A DNA stretch of 64,000 nt from Pelagibacterium halotolerans B2. Its GTDB lineage: Bacteria > Pseudomonadota > Alphaproteobacteria > Rhizobiales > Devosiaceae. The notes below the pieces were generated by a model, which saw nothing but the letters and a program-made list of their open reading frames with translations, did not search any database and was not told the origin of the DNA. Made by a program: the position numbers and the translations under genes. Shown here piece by piece: positions 17,103 through 26,638 of this stretch. Each line of letters starts with the position of its first letter. Position 1 is the stretch's first letter. The stretch lies in NCBI RefSeq assembly GCF_000230555.1, contig NC_016078.1, forward strand, positions 1,054,001 through 1,118,000, written 5' to 3'.

Positions 17103-18037
17103 CTGAGCGCGTCGCCCGCCCGGCAGACATCGCGCAGGAAAGCCGCTATCGCCTCGTGCTCTTGAGGGTCTTCAAAAAGCGCGGGCGACCCCTGATCGGA
17201 AATGACCAGCGTGGCGGCGTCGGGGCGGCGGCGCACCATTTCATCGAATGTCGCCCGGCGCACCTGGTCGGTCAAGTGCGAGCGCACGATCATCAGCGGA
17301 GCGTGGGCCAGCGTATCGAACAATGGCCACTGCGCCGCCAGCACGTCGTCGAATTCGAATTTTTCGAGTTGCCCGATCAGTCGCGCGTCGAAAAGGGGCT
17401 GCAGCCGCCCGCGGGCATCCTCGGCATAGAGCCGTTGTGCAAATGCGTCGAGCTGGGCTTCGGATTCGCCCGGATAATCGGTGCTCAGGATCTTGCGCAG
17501 CGCCGCATGGGCGGCCGGCGCCGATTTGAGCGCCGTCAGGTGGCGGAAATTGTTGCGCGTGCGCACAAGGCTGCGCGGATCGGTGACCGGACCGGAATCG
17601 ATGAGGATCGTTCCGGCGACCGCCAGCGGACGCCGGGCGGAAATGACCATCGCCACCTGTCCGCCATGGCCCTCGCCCGCGAAAACGGCGCGCGGGATAT
17701 CGAGCGCTGCCATGACATCGAGCACGCATTGCGCATCGGTGAGCGTGGAGTACTCGATCGTCCTGCCAGGCCGGCTCGAACGGCCACGCCCCGGCAGGTC
17801 GACAAGGACAAAGCAAAGCGAAGTGTCGGGAAGCCGGTTTATGGCGGGGGGCAGGGCCGCGAAATCGGACATATTGCGCACATAGCCGGGCAGGCAGATC
17901 ACCGGCGGCACATCATCGGCGATCTCGCCGTGAACATGCACGGCGATCCGTGTGTTGGCCGTACCGCAGGTTATCGTCCTGACGGGAAGCTCGGAGAACA
18001 ACGGCGTTTGAGGCAGGGGAGTTGCGCGCTTGAACAT
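17099..18037 (-). CDS. Alpha/beta-hydrolase fold protein lacking the canonical nucleophile
   Basis: The 312-residue protein has the fold's landmarks: the ICLPGYVRNMSDF oxyanion turn near residue 50, VLVDLPGRGRSSRP near 80, and the nucleophile-elbow position at 121-125. The elbow reads G-E-G-H-G, so the expected Ser is Gly123. The usual C-terminal G-H-x-P is SDQGSPALFED, so the catalytic His also appears replaced by Ser. An Asp remains in VRSHLTDQV. It may be a non-hydrolytic member or use a different mechanism. The stop codon is provided by the family C repeat. The gene stands alone, divergent from dapA. Confidence 0.82.
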   Translation of the reverse strand: MFKRATPLPQTPLFSELPVRTITCGTANTRIAVHVHGEIADDVPPVICLPGYVRNMSDFAALPPAINRLPDTSLCFVLVDLPGRGRSSRPGRTIEYSTLTDAQCVLDVMAALDIPRAVFAGEGHGGQVAMVISARRPLAVAGTILIDSGPVTDPRSLVRTRNNFRHLTALKSAPAAHAALRKILSTDYPGESEAQLDAFAQRLYAEDARGRLQPLFDARLIGQLEKFEFDDVLAAQWPLFDTLAHAPLMIVRSHLTDQVRRATFDEMVRRRPDAATLVISDQGSPALFEDPQEHEAIAAFLRDVCRAGDALS

Positions 18038-18200
18038 GATGCTTCATACCACGCCCGGCGGCGCGCACAATCTGGGCAAACGGGGAATGCCGCCCGCTTG
18101 TCGCGCCATGCAAGTGCCACTATGGTGCGCCAGTTTTGGGGGTGACAAAACCGTCATCCCGCGCCATCAGGAAATGACCCGTTAGGGATCAAGGGCGATA

Positions 18201-18277
18201 CTGGAGTGCTTCCAGCAAAAGTGGGCACCACTTTTGTGGTTCGGAAGCGCGACAAAACGAAAATGCTGGAGCGCTTC
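18201..18277. repeat. Family C repeat upstream of dapA
   Basis: The segment reads CTGGAGTGCTTCCAGCAAAA, then GTGGGCACCACTTTTGTGG, then TTCGGAAGCGCGACAAAACG and ends near GCTGGAGCGCTTC. It is the inverted orientation of the 16997 copy. It occupies the dapA leader. Confidence 0.75.
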
Positions 18278-18350
18278 CTCCCGAAGCGCGATAATCGAGA
18301 AGAGAAGGACGGCCGGGCGCGCCGGTCGTCGAAATCAAGGACTGTTTCAC

Positions 18351-19229
18351 ATGTTTTCCGGGTCGATCACGGCGTTGGTAACGCCGTTCCACAAGGGTGC
18401 TGTTGATGAAGACGCCATGGCGCGTTTCGTCAAATGGCAGATCGAGGAAGGCACCAACGGTCTGGTGCCGGTGGGGACGACGGGCGAAAGCCCCACGGTC
18501 AGCCACGAGGAACACCGCCGCGTCATCGAGATCGCCATCGAAGTGGCCGACAAGCGCGTTCCGATCATTGCTGGTGCGGGCTCCAACTCCACCCGCGAGG
18601 CCATTCACCTTGCCGAATTTGCCGAGCAGGCCGGAGCCGATGGCATTCTGACCATCGTGCCCTATTACAACCGGCCCAGCCAGGAAGGCATGTTTCAGCA
18701 CTTTTCGGCGATTGCCAAGGCAACCAGCCTGCCGGTCATCCTCTATTCCGTGCCGGGCCGGACGGTTGTCGATATCAGCGTCGACACCATGAAGCGCCTG
18801 CGCGATGCCTGTCCCAACATCGTTGGCGTCAAGGACGCGACGGCCGACATGAGCAAGGCGACGATGACCCGCGCCGCGCTGGGCTCGGAGTTCGTCATGC
18901 TCTCGGGCGAGGATATTACCGCGCTCGGCTTTAATGCCCATGGGGGCAGGGGCTGCATTTCGGTGACCTCCAATGTCGCGCCCAAGCTGTGCTCGGCGTT
19001 TCAGGCCGCCTGTCAGGCCGGCGATTTCGGCACGGCGCTCACCATTCAGGATCGGCTCGCCCCGCTCCACAAGGCGTTGTTTATCGAGCCCAATCCCCAG
19101 GGCGTCAAATACGCAGCCTCAAGGCTCGGCCTGTTCGGCGAGGAAATCCGGCTTCCGCTGGTGCCGGTGACCGAAACGACCCGCGCCGCCATCGACGCTG
19201 CCCTGGTTCACGCCGGGCTCATCAACTGA
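18351..19229 (+). CDS. dapA: 4-Hydroxy-tetrahydrodipicolinate synthase
   Basis: DapA condenses pyruvate with aspartate semialdehyde in lysine and diaminopimelate synthesis. The 292-residue barrel has [17 protein letters not shown] near residue 40, [11 protein letters not shown] with the catalytic Tyr near 130, and Schiff-base Lys161 in VGVKDATAD. The ATG at 18351 with AAGGA 9 bases upstream is preferred; longer frames would translate the family C repeat. smpB follows after 10 bases, a conserved pairing in alphaproteobacteria. Confidence 0.95.
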   Translation: MFSGSITALVTPFHKGAVDEDAMARFVKWQIEEGTNGLVPVGTTGESPTVSHEEHRRVIEIAIEVADKRVPIIAGAGSNSTREAIHLAEFAEQAGADGILTIVPYYNRPSQEGMFQHFSAIAKATSLPVILYSVPGRTVVDISVDTMKRLRDACPNIVGVKDATADMSKATMTRAALGSEFVMLSGEDITALGFNAHGGRGCISVTSNVAPKLCSAFQAACQAGDFGTALTIQDRLAPLHKALFIEPNPQGVKYAASRLGLFGEEIRLPLVPVTETTRAAIDAALVHAGLIN

Positions 19230-19239
19230 TCGGCAGGCA

Positions 19240-19719
19240 ATGGCACCGAAGAAGGAAAAAGGTCTGCTCGAAACCGGCATGGTGGCCGAAAACCGCCGGG
19301 CCCGGTTCGATTATGAGGTTCTCGACACAATCGAGGCCGGCATCGTGCTGCGCGGCACCGAGGTGAAATCGCTGCGCAACGGCAAGGCCCAGATCGCCGA
19401 ATCCTATGTGTCGCCCGAAGATGGGGAGCTTTGGCTCATCAATGCCAATATCCCCGAATATGTGCAGGCCAACCGCTTCAACCACGACGAAAAGCGCCGC
19501 CGCAAGCTGCTGGTCTCGCATCGCGAGCTCGACAAACTCGCCAAGGGCGTCGAGCGGCAGGGCAACACCATCGTGCCGCTCAAACTCTATTTCAACGAGC
19601 GCGGCATGGCCAAGTTGCTGATCGGGCTCGCCAAGGGGCGCAAATCCCACGACAAGCGCGACGTCCAGAAAGATCGCGACTGGGCGCGCGACAAGCAGCG
19701 GATATTGAAGCAGGGGTAA
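19240..19719 (+). CDS. smpB: SsrA-binding protein (trans-translation)
   Basis: SmpB binds tmRNA and brings it to stalled ribosomes. The 159-residue protein has the OB-fold signatures [39 protein letters not shown] and the basic C-terminal tail ([20 protein letters not shown]) that mimics the missing codon-anticodon helix. It lies directly after dapA. The tmRNA gene itself is not in the window. Confidence 0.96.
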   Translation: MAPKKEKGLLETGMVAENRRARFDYEVLDTIEAGIVLRGTEVKSLRNGKAQIAESYVSPEDGELWLINANIPEYVQANRFNHDEKRRRKLLVSHRELDKLAKGVERQGNTIVPLKLYFNERGMAKLLIGLAKGRKSHDKRDVQKDRDWARDKQRILKQG

Positions 19720-19758
19720 TCCGGCCCCGGGTGGTCGGGCTTCCTCGGGTGCTGAGTG

Positions 19759-19940
19759 TACTGGATCCCGGATCAGGTCCGGGATGACCAAGGGGGTAGG
19801 GGTGCGCCTGTGCTAGGCAGGGCTGGCCCGGCGCTGGAGGGGGTGCTTCTGCCAGGCAGTCGACCATCGCTGAGTCGCGGTTTTTCCTCACGCCATACTC
19901 CCCACCACCGTCATCCCGGCCTTGAGCCGGGATCCAGTAC
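19759..19940. repeat. Family A repeat pair flanking a 121-base spacer
   Basis: TACTGGATCCCGGATCAGGT... ending GGGATGAC at 19788 and GTCATCCCGG... ending GATCCAGTAC at 19940 are inverted copies of the same arm. They lie in the gap between the convergent smpB and uracil-DNA glycosylase genes, so the paired structure may help end transcription from both sides. The segment between the arms shows no gene. Confidence 0.75.
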
Positions 19941-19962
19941 CCCCAGCGCCGGAGGTGGATGC

Positions 19963-20610
19963 TCAGCCTTCAGCCGTTATCGCAGCCTTCGCCTTGCCCA
20001 TAGCGTCCTCGAACATTTCGGGCGTCAGTCGCCCGGTATTGGTGTTGTAGCGCGAGCAGTGGAAGCTATCGATCAGGATGCGGCCGTCGCTGAGCGTGTG
20101 CTCGCGTCCATGGCCGAAGGGGAAGGCGGCGCGGCGTTCTCCCAGCGCGCTGAGCAGCGATTCATGGGCGATGCGGCCAAGGGCAAAAAAGGCTTTGGCC
20201 TGGCGGTTGGCTTCGATGGTGGCGATAAGAAACCGCCGGCAGGTGGCGATTTCCGGCCCGGTGGGCTTGTTCTGCGGCGGGACGCAACGCACGGAATTGA
20301 CGATCAGCGTATCGACGAGTTGCAAACTGTCATTGGGATCGGCCTCGAACTCACCGGTCGCCAGCCCGAATTTCTTGAGCGTCGCATAAAGCAGGTCGCC
20401 CGCATAATCGCCGGTGAACGGACGCCCGGTCCGGTTGGCACCGCGCAGCCCGGGCGCCAGCCCGACGATCAGAAGGCGGGGGGCGGTGTCTCCCCAATTG
20501 TCCACCGGCGCATTGTGCCAATCGGGGAATTGCCGGCGGTTGATGTGCCGGAACTCGGCCAGCCGCGGACAGAGCGGGCAATCGGGAGGTGGGTTGGTCT
20601 GGAGCGCCAA
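19963..20610 (-). CDS. Uracil-DNA glycosylase, family 4/5 (iron-sulfur type)
   Basis: This enzyme removes uracil from DNA in base-excision repair. Conserved features are the CPLCP pair for the Fe-S cluster near the N terminus, LLIVGLAPGLRGANRTGRPFTGD (motif 1 plus the F-T-G-D loop), VNSVRCVPPQNKPT with further cysteines, and the C-terminal SFHCSRYNTNTGRLT motif. No ATG is available. In-frame TTG codons occur at 20610, 20670 and 20685. I chose 20610, which begins 20 bases after the NYN stop and gives 215 residues; the longest option (20685) would overlap the NYN gene by 56 bases. Confidence 0.88.
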   Translation of the reverse strand: MALQTNPPPDCPLCPRLAEFRHINRRQFPDWHNAPVDNWGDTAPRLLIVGLAPGLRGANRTGRPFTGDYAGDLLYATLKKFGLATGEFEADPNDSLQLVDTLIVNSVRCVPPQNKPTGPEIATCRRFLIATIEANRQAKAFFALGRIAHESLLSALGERRAAFPFGHGREHTLSDGRILIDSFHCSRYNTNTGRLTPEMFEDAMGKAKAAITAEG

Positions 20611-20629
20611 GAGAAATCTCGCACGGGAA

Positions 20630-21196
20630 TCAGGGCGTGATATCCTCGTTGGCCGATTGAGACCGGTCAACCTGCGGCCGGCCAACCGTCTTGGCGAGGG
20701 TGGCGATTTCGAGGAAATAATCGGCCTGCCGCCGCAGCTCGTCCGAAATCATGGGGGTGGGCGTTGTCAGGGTCGAAGCCACGGTCACCTTCTTGCCGCG
20801 CCTCTGCAGGGCCGCGACGAGCGCGGTAAAATCGCCATCGCCCGAAAACAGGACGAGATGATCGTAATAATCGGACATCTCCAGGGCGTCGATCGCCAGT
20901 TCGATATCCATGTTGCCCTTGATCTTGCGCCGCCCCTGCGCGTCGGTGAACTCCTTGGCCGGCTTGGTCACCACAGTGTAGCCATTGTAGTCGAGCCAGT
21001 CGATCAGCGGCCGGATCGAGGAATACTCCTGATCCTCCACCAGGGCGGTGTAATAATAGGCGCGCAACAGATAGGCGGTGTCCTGAAACTCGCTCAGCAA
21101 CCGCTTGTAGTCGATGTCGACTCCAAGCGCTCGGGACGTGGCGTAAAGGTTGGCGCCGTCGATAAACAGCACGACCTTTTCCCGGGGATCGAACAT
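20630..21196 (-). CDS. NYN-domain (LabA/DUF88) putative RNase
   Basis: The 188-residue protein is a single PIN-like NYN domain, with VLFIDGANLYATSRALGVDIDY at the start and conserved acidic residues in IKGNMDIELAIDALEM and VLFSGDGDFTALVAALQRRGK. Such proteins are thought to cleave RNA using a metal held by Asp residues. The ATG at 21196 is preferred to an upstream in-frame start because the fold begins at FDPREKVVLFIDG. It precedes the uracil-DNA glycosylase on the same strand and diverges from rpoZ. Confidence 0.88.
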   Translation of the reverse strand: MFDPREKVVLFIDGANLYATSRALGVDIDYKRLLSEFQDTAYLLRAYYYTALVEDQEYSSIRPLIDWLDYNGYTVVTKPAKEFTDAQGRRKIKGNMDIELAIDALEMSDYYDHLVLFSGDGDFTALVAALQRRGKKVTVASTLTTPTPMISDELRRQADYFLEIATLAKTVGRPQVDRSQSANEDITP

Positions 21197-21386
21197 ATGG
21201 ACAAAAGCTCCAAACAAAAACGGCAGAAAAAATGAACGCGGTGTATTCCGCTCAACGCCGCAGGCGGGAAAGAAGTTCACCAAAGCGTCAAATTAACATC
21301 GTCCCGGGAGCCAAACCCCCGCTTGTCATCGCCAAAGCCCTCGTGTAAGAGAACGGACAACTCCCCTAAAGCAATGGAGACCGGCT

Positions 21387-21755
21387 GTGGCACGCGTCAC
21401 CGTAGAAGATTGCATTGAAAAGATTCCGAACCGCTTCGAGCTGGTTCTTGCGGCCGCCCACCGGGCCCGCATGATCTCCTCTGGCGGCCAGATCACCGTG
21501 GACCGCGACAACGACAAGAACCCCGTCGTCGCCCTGCGTGAAATCGGCGATGGCACGATTTCGCCCGAGGATCTGCAGGAAGATCTGATCCACTCGCTCC
21601 AGAAGTATGTGGAAGTCGACGAGCCGGAAATGGATACCGCGCCGCGCATCGAAACCTCCTCGGACGAAGACGGCCCGGTGTTCGACACCATTTCCGAAGA
21701 AGAGCTGCTCCGCGGCATCGAGTCGCTGGCTCCTCCCGAGCGTCGCGACGATTGA
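21387..21755 (+). CDS. rpoZ: RNA polymerase omega subunit
   Basis: Omega helps fold and hold the beta-prime subunit. The 122-residue protein begins [20 protein letters not shown] and continues with [11 protein letters not shown] and [10 protein letters not shown], all diagnostic. The start codon is GTG. The acidic C-terminal extension is typical of alphaproteobacteria. rpoZ followed by the (p)ppGpp synthetase is a conserved pair. Confidence 0.97.
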   Translation: MARVTVEDCIEKIPNRFELVLAAAHRARMISSGGQITVDRDNDKNPVVALREIGDGTISPEDLQEDLIHSLQKYVEVDEPEMDTAPRIETSSDEDGPVFDTISEEELLRGIESLAPPERRDD

Positions 21756-21780
21756 TCGGCGCAAGCCTATCTGTATAGTT

Positions 21781-21816
21781 TGCAAAGGCGTCTGGCTCCG
21801 GCCCGGCGCCTTTGCA
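21781..21816 (+). terminator. Hairpin between rpoZ and rsh
   Basis: A 10-bp perfect stem TGCAAAGGCG/CGCCTTTGCA encloses a 16-base loop and is followed by GTTTGTGATCTTTG. The T-run is weak, so it may be a partial terminator or attenuator limiting read-through into rsh. Confidence 0.6.
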
Positions 21817-21854
21817 GTTTGTGATCTTTGAATTTGCCTGGAGTACCCCGGCGC

Positions 21855-24146
21855 ATGATGCGTCAGTACGAACTGGTCGAACGTGTTCTGGCCTATAATC
21901 CCAATGCCGACGAAGCCCTTCTCAACAAGGCCTACGTTTACGGCATGCAAAAGCATGGCAGCCAGACGCGCGCTTCGGGCGATCCCTATTTCGCCCATCC
22001 GCTCGAAGTCGCAGCCATTCTCACCGATCTCAAGCTCGACGATGCGACAATCGCCGTGGCGCTGCTGCATGACACCATCGAGGATACCGACGCCACCCGC
22101 GCGGAAATCGACGAGATGTTCGGCACCGAGATCGGCCAGATCGTCGACGGGCTGACCAAGATCGAACGCCTCAACCTCGTCTCGCGCGAGGAGGCTCAGG
22201 CCGAAAATCTCCGAAAACTGCTTTTGGCCATTTCCCAGGACGTGCGCGTGCTGCTGGTCAAGCTGGCCGACCGCCTGCACAACATGCGCACCCTCGAATT
22301 CATGCCCATGCACAAGCGCGGCCGCATCGCCCAGGAAACCATGGATATCTATGCCCCGCTCGCCGGCCGCATGGGTATGCAGGACATGCGCAACGAGCTT
22401 GAGGACCTTGCGTTCAAATCGCTCTATCCCGAGCACTACAATGCCATAACCTCGCGCCTGTCGCAGATGGAGATTTCCAGCCGCGAGATCATCGCCGAAA
22501 TCCGCAGCGAACTCGAAGAGCATCTGGCCGGGCAGGGGATCAAGGCAAAGGTCTCCTGGCGGCTCAAATCGGCCTGGTCGATCTATTCAAAGATCGAGCG
22601 CAAGGCGATTGCGCTGGAACAGCTTTCCGACATGATCGGGTTCCGGGTGATCGTCGATACCATCGATGCGTGCTACCGCACGCTCGGCGTCATCCACACG
22701 AGCTGGAAAGTGGTGCCGGGCCGGTTCAAGGACTATATCTCGGTCCCCAAGGCCAATGATTACCGCTCGATCCACACGACAATCGTCGGTCCCGGCCGCC
22801 AGCGTGTCGAACTGCAGATCCGCACCCAGGAAATGCACGCCATCGCCGAATTCGGCATCGCGGCGCACCAGCTTTATAAGGAAGCCATTTCCGGCGACAT
22901 GCATAGGCTCGAAGAGGAGAGCCAGGCGTACAACTGGCTGCGCTCGACAATCGCCCGGCTGACCGAAGGCGATAACCCCGAGGAATTCGTCGAGCACACA
23001 AAGCTCGAACTGTTCCAGGATCAGGTGTTCTGCTTCACCCCGCGCGGGCGTCTGATCGCGCTGCCGCGTGGCGCGACGCCCATCGATTTCGCCTATGCCG
23101 TCCACACCGATGTCGGCGATACCTGCGTGGGATGCAAGATCAACGGCACGGTCATGCCGCTCATCACCCAGCTTCATTCGGGCGATGAAGTCGAAATCCT
23201 GCGCGATCCGGCCCATACCCCGCCACCCAATTGGGAAAACATCGCCATGACCGGCAAGGCGCGCTCCGCGGTTCGCCGCGCCGTGCGCCAGGGCGCCTTT
23301 GCGCGGGCGATCGCCCTGGGCGAGCAGGTCCTGATGGCGGTAATCGAGCGCGAAGCGCTCGAACTCAACGAGGACGAGATCGTTGCCCTGGCCAATCGCT
23401 TCTCGATGGCCGACCGCAATTCCATGCTCGCGGCCATAGGCGAGGGCCGGATTTCCGCCGAGGACCTGGCGCGCGAAACCACCTCCCTGAAGGGCAAGCG
23501 CCGGCGCAAGGGCAGGCTGGTGCTGCCCGTTGCCAACGATGCCGAGGGCTGGTTCGCGCTACGCAACGCGCAATATTTCAAGTTCCGCATGCCCGGCGGC
23601 CAGCACACCGCCATCAAGAAATTCGCCACCATGGTCGGGTTCGATTTCAACATGCCGGTCGATATATCGCGCGAAGGCGTGGTGCCCGGAGACCGCATCA
23701 TCGGCATCTTCCATCAATCGGGGCACATGGAAGTCTATCCCATGGAATCCGAGGCGCTTGCCGGTTTTCACGACAAGGATGTGGGCTGGATCGATGTGCG
23801 CTGGGACATGGCCGGCAAGCCCGAGACCCGGTTCAAGGTCGTCGTCTCCATGTATTCCCAGAACCGGCCCGGTTCGCTCGCCCAGATCACCGGGGCGATT
23901 GCCGCGTGCGATGCCAATATCTCCAACCTGGCCATGCGCGCCCTTGCCGCCGATTCCCATGAGCTAATCTTCGAGCTCGAAGTGCACGACCTGACACAGT
24001 TGACAGATGTGCTGGCAACGCTCAAACGCACACCGGGCCTGTCGCGGGTCCAGCGCGCCACCATGGTCCAGGCCAACGCCATTTCGGGCATGGAAGGCGC
24101 GCTCGAGGCAGGAACGCAAGAGACAATGGAGACCGAACCCCAATGA
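21855..24146 (+). CDS. rsh: Bifunctional (p)ppGpp synthetase/hydrolase
   Basis: This 763-residue RelA/SpoT homologue makes and degrades the stringent-response alarmone. The domains are HD hydrolase ([30 protein letters not shown]), synthetase ([61 protein letters not shown]), TGS ([20 protein letters not shown]), a helical region and a C-terminal ACT domain ([16 protein letters not shown]). The HDxxED motif is intact, so hydrolysis should work. An ATG pair at 21855/21858 follows CTGGAG. Its last codon overlaps pyrE (ATGA). Confidence 0.96.
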   Translation: MMRQYELVERVLAYNPNADEALLNKAYVYGMQKHGSQTRASGDPYFAHPLEVAAILTDLKLDDATIAVALLHDTIEDTDATRAEIDEMFGTEIGQIVDGLTKIERLNLVSREEAQAENLRKLLLAISQDVRVLLVKLADRLHNMRTLEFMPMHKRGRIAQETMDIYAPLAGRMGMQDMRNELEDLAFKSLYPEHYNAITSRLSQMEISSREIIAEIRSELEEHLAGQGIKAKVSWRLKSAWSIYSKIERKAIALEQLSDMIGFRVIVDTIDACYRTLGVIHTSWKVVPGRFKDYISVPKANDYRSIHTTIVGPGRQRVELQIRTQEMHAIAEFGIAAHQLYKEAISGDMHRLEEESQAYNWLRSTIARLTEGDNPEEFVEHTKLELFQDQVFCFTPRGRLIALPRGATPIDFAYAVHTDVGDTCVGCKINGTVMPLITQLHSGDEVEILRDPAHTPPPNWENIAMTGKARSAVRRAVRQGAFARAIALGEQVLMAVIEREALELNEDEIVALANRFSMADRNSMLAAIGEGRISAEDLARETTSLKGKRRRKGRLVLPVANDAEGWFALRNAQYFKFRMPGGQHTAIKKFATMVGFDFNMPVDISREGVVPGDRIIGIFHQSGHMEVYPMESEALAGFHDKDVGWIDVRWDMAGKPETRFKVVVSMYSQNRPGSLAQITGAIAACDANISNLAMRALAADSHELIFELEVHDLTQLTDVLATLKRTPGLSRVQRATMVQANAISGMEGALEAGTQETMETEPQ

Positions 24147-24727
24147 CCCAGGACGAAGTCCTCGATATTTTCCGCTCCTGCGATGCGTTGCTCGAAGGCC
24201 ATTTCATTCTGTCCTCGGGCCTGCGCTCGCCGGTGTTCCTGCAGAAGAACCGCGTGTTCATGTTCGCCGACAAGGCCGAAAAGCTCTGCAAGGCGTTGGC
24301 CGAAAAGATCCGGGCCGAAGGATATGGCGACGTCTCCCAGATCGTCTCGCCCGCCGTGGGCGGCATCATTCCGGGCTATGAAACCTCGCGCCATCTGGGC
24401 GTGCCGGCCATTTTCACCGAGCGGGTCAACGGCGTGTTCGAACTGCGCCGCAGCTTTTCGGTCGAGCCGGGCGAGAAGGTGATCATCGTCGAGGATATCG
24501 TTTCCACGGGCCTGTCGATCCGCGAATGCATCGAGGCGATCAAGGCGTTGGGCGCCGACGTGATCGCTGCGGCCTGCATCGTTGACCGCTCTGCGGGCGA
24601 GGCCGATGTGGGCGTACCGCTGGTGTCTTTGACCCAGTACAAGGTGCCCGCCTACGCGCCCGACAACCTGCCGCCCGAATTGGCTGCCATGCCGGCAATA
24701 AAGCCGGGAAGTCGCGGTCTGCAATGA
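24143..24727 (+). CDS. pyrE: Orotate phosphoribosyltransferase
   Basis: PyrE converts orotate and PRPP to OMP in pyrimidine synthesis. The 194-residue protein has [19 protein letters not shown], the flexible-loop segment around [11 protein letters not shown], and the PRPP-binding motif [13 protein letters not shown]. It overlaps rsh by 4 bases and acpS by 4 bases, so the genes are translationally coupled. Confidence 0.95.
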   Translation: MTQDEVLDIFRSCDALLEGHFILSSGLRSPVFLQKNRVFMFADKAEKLCKALAEKIRAEGYGDVSQIVSPAVGGIIPGYETSRHLGVPAIFTERVNGVFELRRSFSVEPGEKVIIVEDIVSTGLSIRECIEAIKALGADVIAAACIVDRSAGEADVGVPLVSLTQYKVPAYAPDNLPPELAAMPAIKPGSRGLQ

Positions 24728-25143
24728 TCATCGGTCTGGGCAACGACATCTGCGAGATCGCCCACCTCGAGCGCACGCTCGAGCGCTTCGGCGAGCGGTT
24801 CACGCAGCGTTGCTTTACCGAGATCGAGCGGGCCAAATCCGACAGGCGGCGCCTGCGTGCCGCGTCCTACGCCAAGCGGTTCGCCGCCAAGGAAGCCTGC
24901 GCCAAGGCGCTGGGCACCGGGCTTTCACGGGGGGTCTATTGGCGCGATATGGGCGTGGTCAACCTGCCCAGCGGCAAGCCCACGATGAAGCTGACGGGCG
25001 GCGCGGCAGCGATGCTCGCCCGTCTTGTGCCCGAGGGGCATGAGCCCCATATTCACGTCTCGATCACCGACGACAACGGCATGGCGCAGGCCTTCGTCAT
25101 CATCGAGGCCCTGCCTGTTGACCCGGCCCGGCCGCTCCCGTAA
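24724..25143 (+). CDS. acpS: Holo-[acyl-carrier-protein] synthase
   Basis: AcpS attaches 4-phosphopantetheine to acyl carrier protein. The 139-residue protein begins [20 protein letters not shown], carrying the Mg-binding Asp, and has [21 protein letters not shown] with the second metal ligand Glu. It sits in the conserved acpS-lepB-rnc-era block. A pdxJ gene often found here in relatives is missing from this block. Confidence 0.95.
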   Translation: MIIGLGNDICEIAHLERTLERFGERFTQRCFTEIERAKSDRRRLRAASYAKRFAAKEACAKALGTGLSRGVYWRDMGVVNLPSGKPTMKLTGGAAAMLARLVPEGHEPHIHVSITDDNGMAQAFVIIEALPVDPARPLP

Positions 25144-25166
25144 CAAACCTGCGAGATTTCCAACCC

Positions 25167-25934
25167 ATGAGCACCCCTATGTCGGACGCCGCCAAGAAGA
25201 AAACCGGCAAGGGCGAACTGCGCGAAACCATCGTCATCATCGTTCAGGCGCTGCTGATTGCTCTGGTGTTCCGTACCTTCGCCTTCGAGCCGTTTTCCAT
25301 CCCCACTGCGTCGATGCAGTCCAATCTGATGATTGGCGACTACATATTGGCGTCCAAATACAGCTATGGCTATTCGCGCTATTCGCTGCCCTATTCGGAA
25401 GTGCCCTGGAACGGGCGCATCCTGGGCAACGCCCCCCAGCGCGGCGACATCGCCGTCATCCGCCCGGTGCCCCAGAGCGAAAACTACGTCAAGCGCGTCA
25501 TCGGCCTGCCGGGCGACCAGATCCAGATGATCGACGGGCGCCTGACCATCAATGGCGAAACCGTCGAGCGCGAGCAGGTTGGCGATACGGTCGATCGCGA
25601 CAGCACCGGCGTCGATATTCCGGTCATCGAATACCGCGAGACCCTGCCCAATGGCGTGAGCTACATCACCCAGGAAATTTCCGACAACGCCCAGTTCGAC
25701 AATACCGGCGTCTATACGGTTCCGCCCGGTCATTATTTCATGATGGGTGACAATCGCGACCGCTCGCTCGATTCGCGCTCGCTTTCGGCGGTCGGCTATG
25801 TGCCGTTCGAGAATTTCGTCGGCAAGGCCCAGTGGCGCTTCTTCTCGATTAACGACAACATTCCGCCCTGGCAGATCTGGCGCTGGCCGGGCAATGTCCG
25901 GTTCGACCGGATGTTCACATCGGTTTACCAATGA
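25167..25934 (+). CDS. lepB: Signal peptidase I
   Basis: LepB cleaves signal peptides at the outer face of the inner membrane. The 255-residue protein has one N-terminal transmembrane helix (about 20-40), nucleophile Ser49 in IPTASMQSNLMIGDYIL, catalytic Lys109 in YVKRVIGLPGDQI, and the MMGDNRDRSLDSR motif. It overlaps rnc by 4 bases. Confidence 0.96.
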   Translation: MSTPMSDAAKKKTGKGELRETIVIIVQALLIALVFRTFAFEPFSIPTASMQSNLMIGDYILASKYSYGYSRYSLPYSEVPWNGRILGNAPQRGDIAVIRPVPQSENYVKRVIGLPGDQIQMIDGRLTINGETVEREQVGDTVDRDSTGVDIPVIEYRETLPNGVSYITQEISDNAQFDNTGVYTVPPGHYFMMGDNRDRSLDSRSLSAVGYVPFENFVGKAQWRFFSINDNIPPWQIWRWPGNVRFDRMFTSVYQ

Positions 25935-26638
25935 GCTTGAGGGCGCGCGACCGCGAGACGCTTGAGGCAAGGCTGGGTTATGTTTTCAAGGACCCCGCCC
26001 TGCTGTTGCGCGCCCTGACCCATTCGAGCGCCGTATCCCCCTCCAAACGCACCGCCGAGTCCTACCAGCGCTTCGAATTCCTCGGCGACAGGGTGCTGGG
26101 GCTCGTAGTGGCCGATATGCTGTGCAAACGGCTGCCCAAGGCCAATGAGGGCGAGCTTTCGCGTACGCTCAATTCACTGGTGCGCAAGGAAACCTGCGCA
26201 AAGGTGGCCCGCAAACTCGGCATGGGCAGCTTCGTTCGGCTCGGCGAGAGCGAGGCGCGGACCGGCGGCGCCGACAAGGACGCCATTCTGGGCGATGTCT
26301 GCGAGGCGGTGATCGGGGCGATCTATGCCGATGGCGGCATCGATCCGGCCTATATTTTCGTTGACCGCATGTTCGGTGATAATCTGGACGTGGCGCAGGC
26401 GCGCCGGGCCGATTCCAAGACCGCGCTGCAGGAATGGGCGCAGGCCAAGGGGCTGGAGCCTCCCGCCTATGTCGAAACGGCGCGTTCGGGACCCGATCAC
26501 GCGCCGGTCTTTACCATCTCGGTATCCGTGCGCGGCTTTGAAGCCATCACGGCGACCGGAACCTCGAAAAAACTGGCCGAGCATCAGGCGGCCGAAAAAT
26601 TCCTGCTGCGCGAAGGCGTTTGGAAGGCCGACCAATGA
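25931..26638 (+). CDS. rnc: Ribonuclease III
   Basis: RNase III cuts double-stranded RNA in rRNA processing and RNA decay. The 235-residue protein has the nuclease signature RFEFLGDRVLGLVVAD near residue 38, the second acidic motif KDAILGDVCEAVIGAIYADGG near 116, and a C-terminal double-stranded-RNA-binding domain (KTALQEWAQ ... SKKLAEHQAAEKFLL). It is coupled to era by an ATGA overlap. Confidence 0.96.
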   Translation: MSLRARDRETLEARLGYVFKDPALLLRALTHSSAVSPSKRTAESYQRFEFLGDRVLGLVVADMLCKRLPKANEGELSRTLNSLVRKETCAKVARKLGMGSFVRLGESEARTGGADKDAILGDVCEAVIGAIYADGGIDPAYIFVDRMFGDNLDVAQARRADSKTALQEWAQAKGLEPPAYVETARSGPDHAPVFTISVSVRGFEAITATGTSKKLAEHQAAEKFLLREGVWKADQ

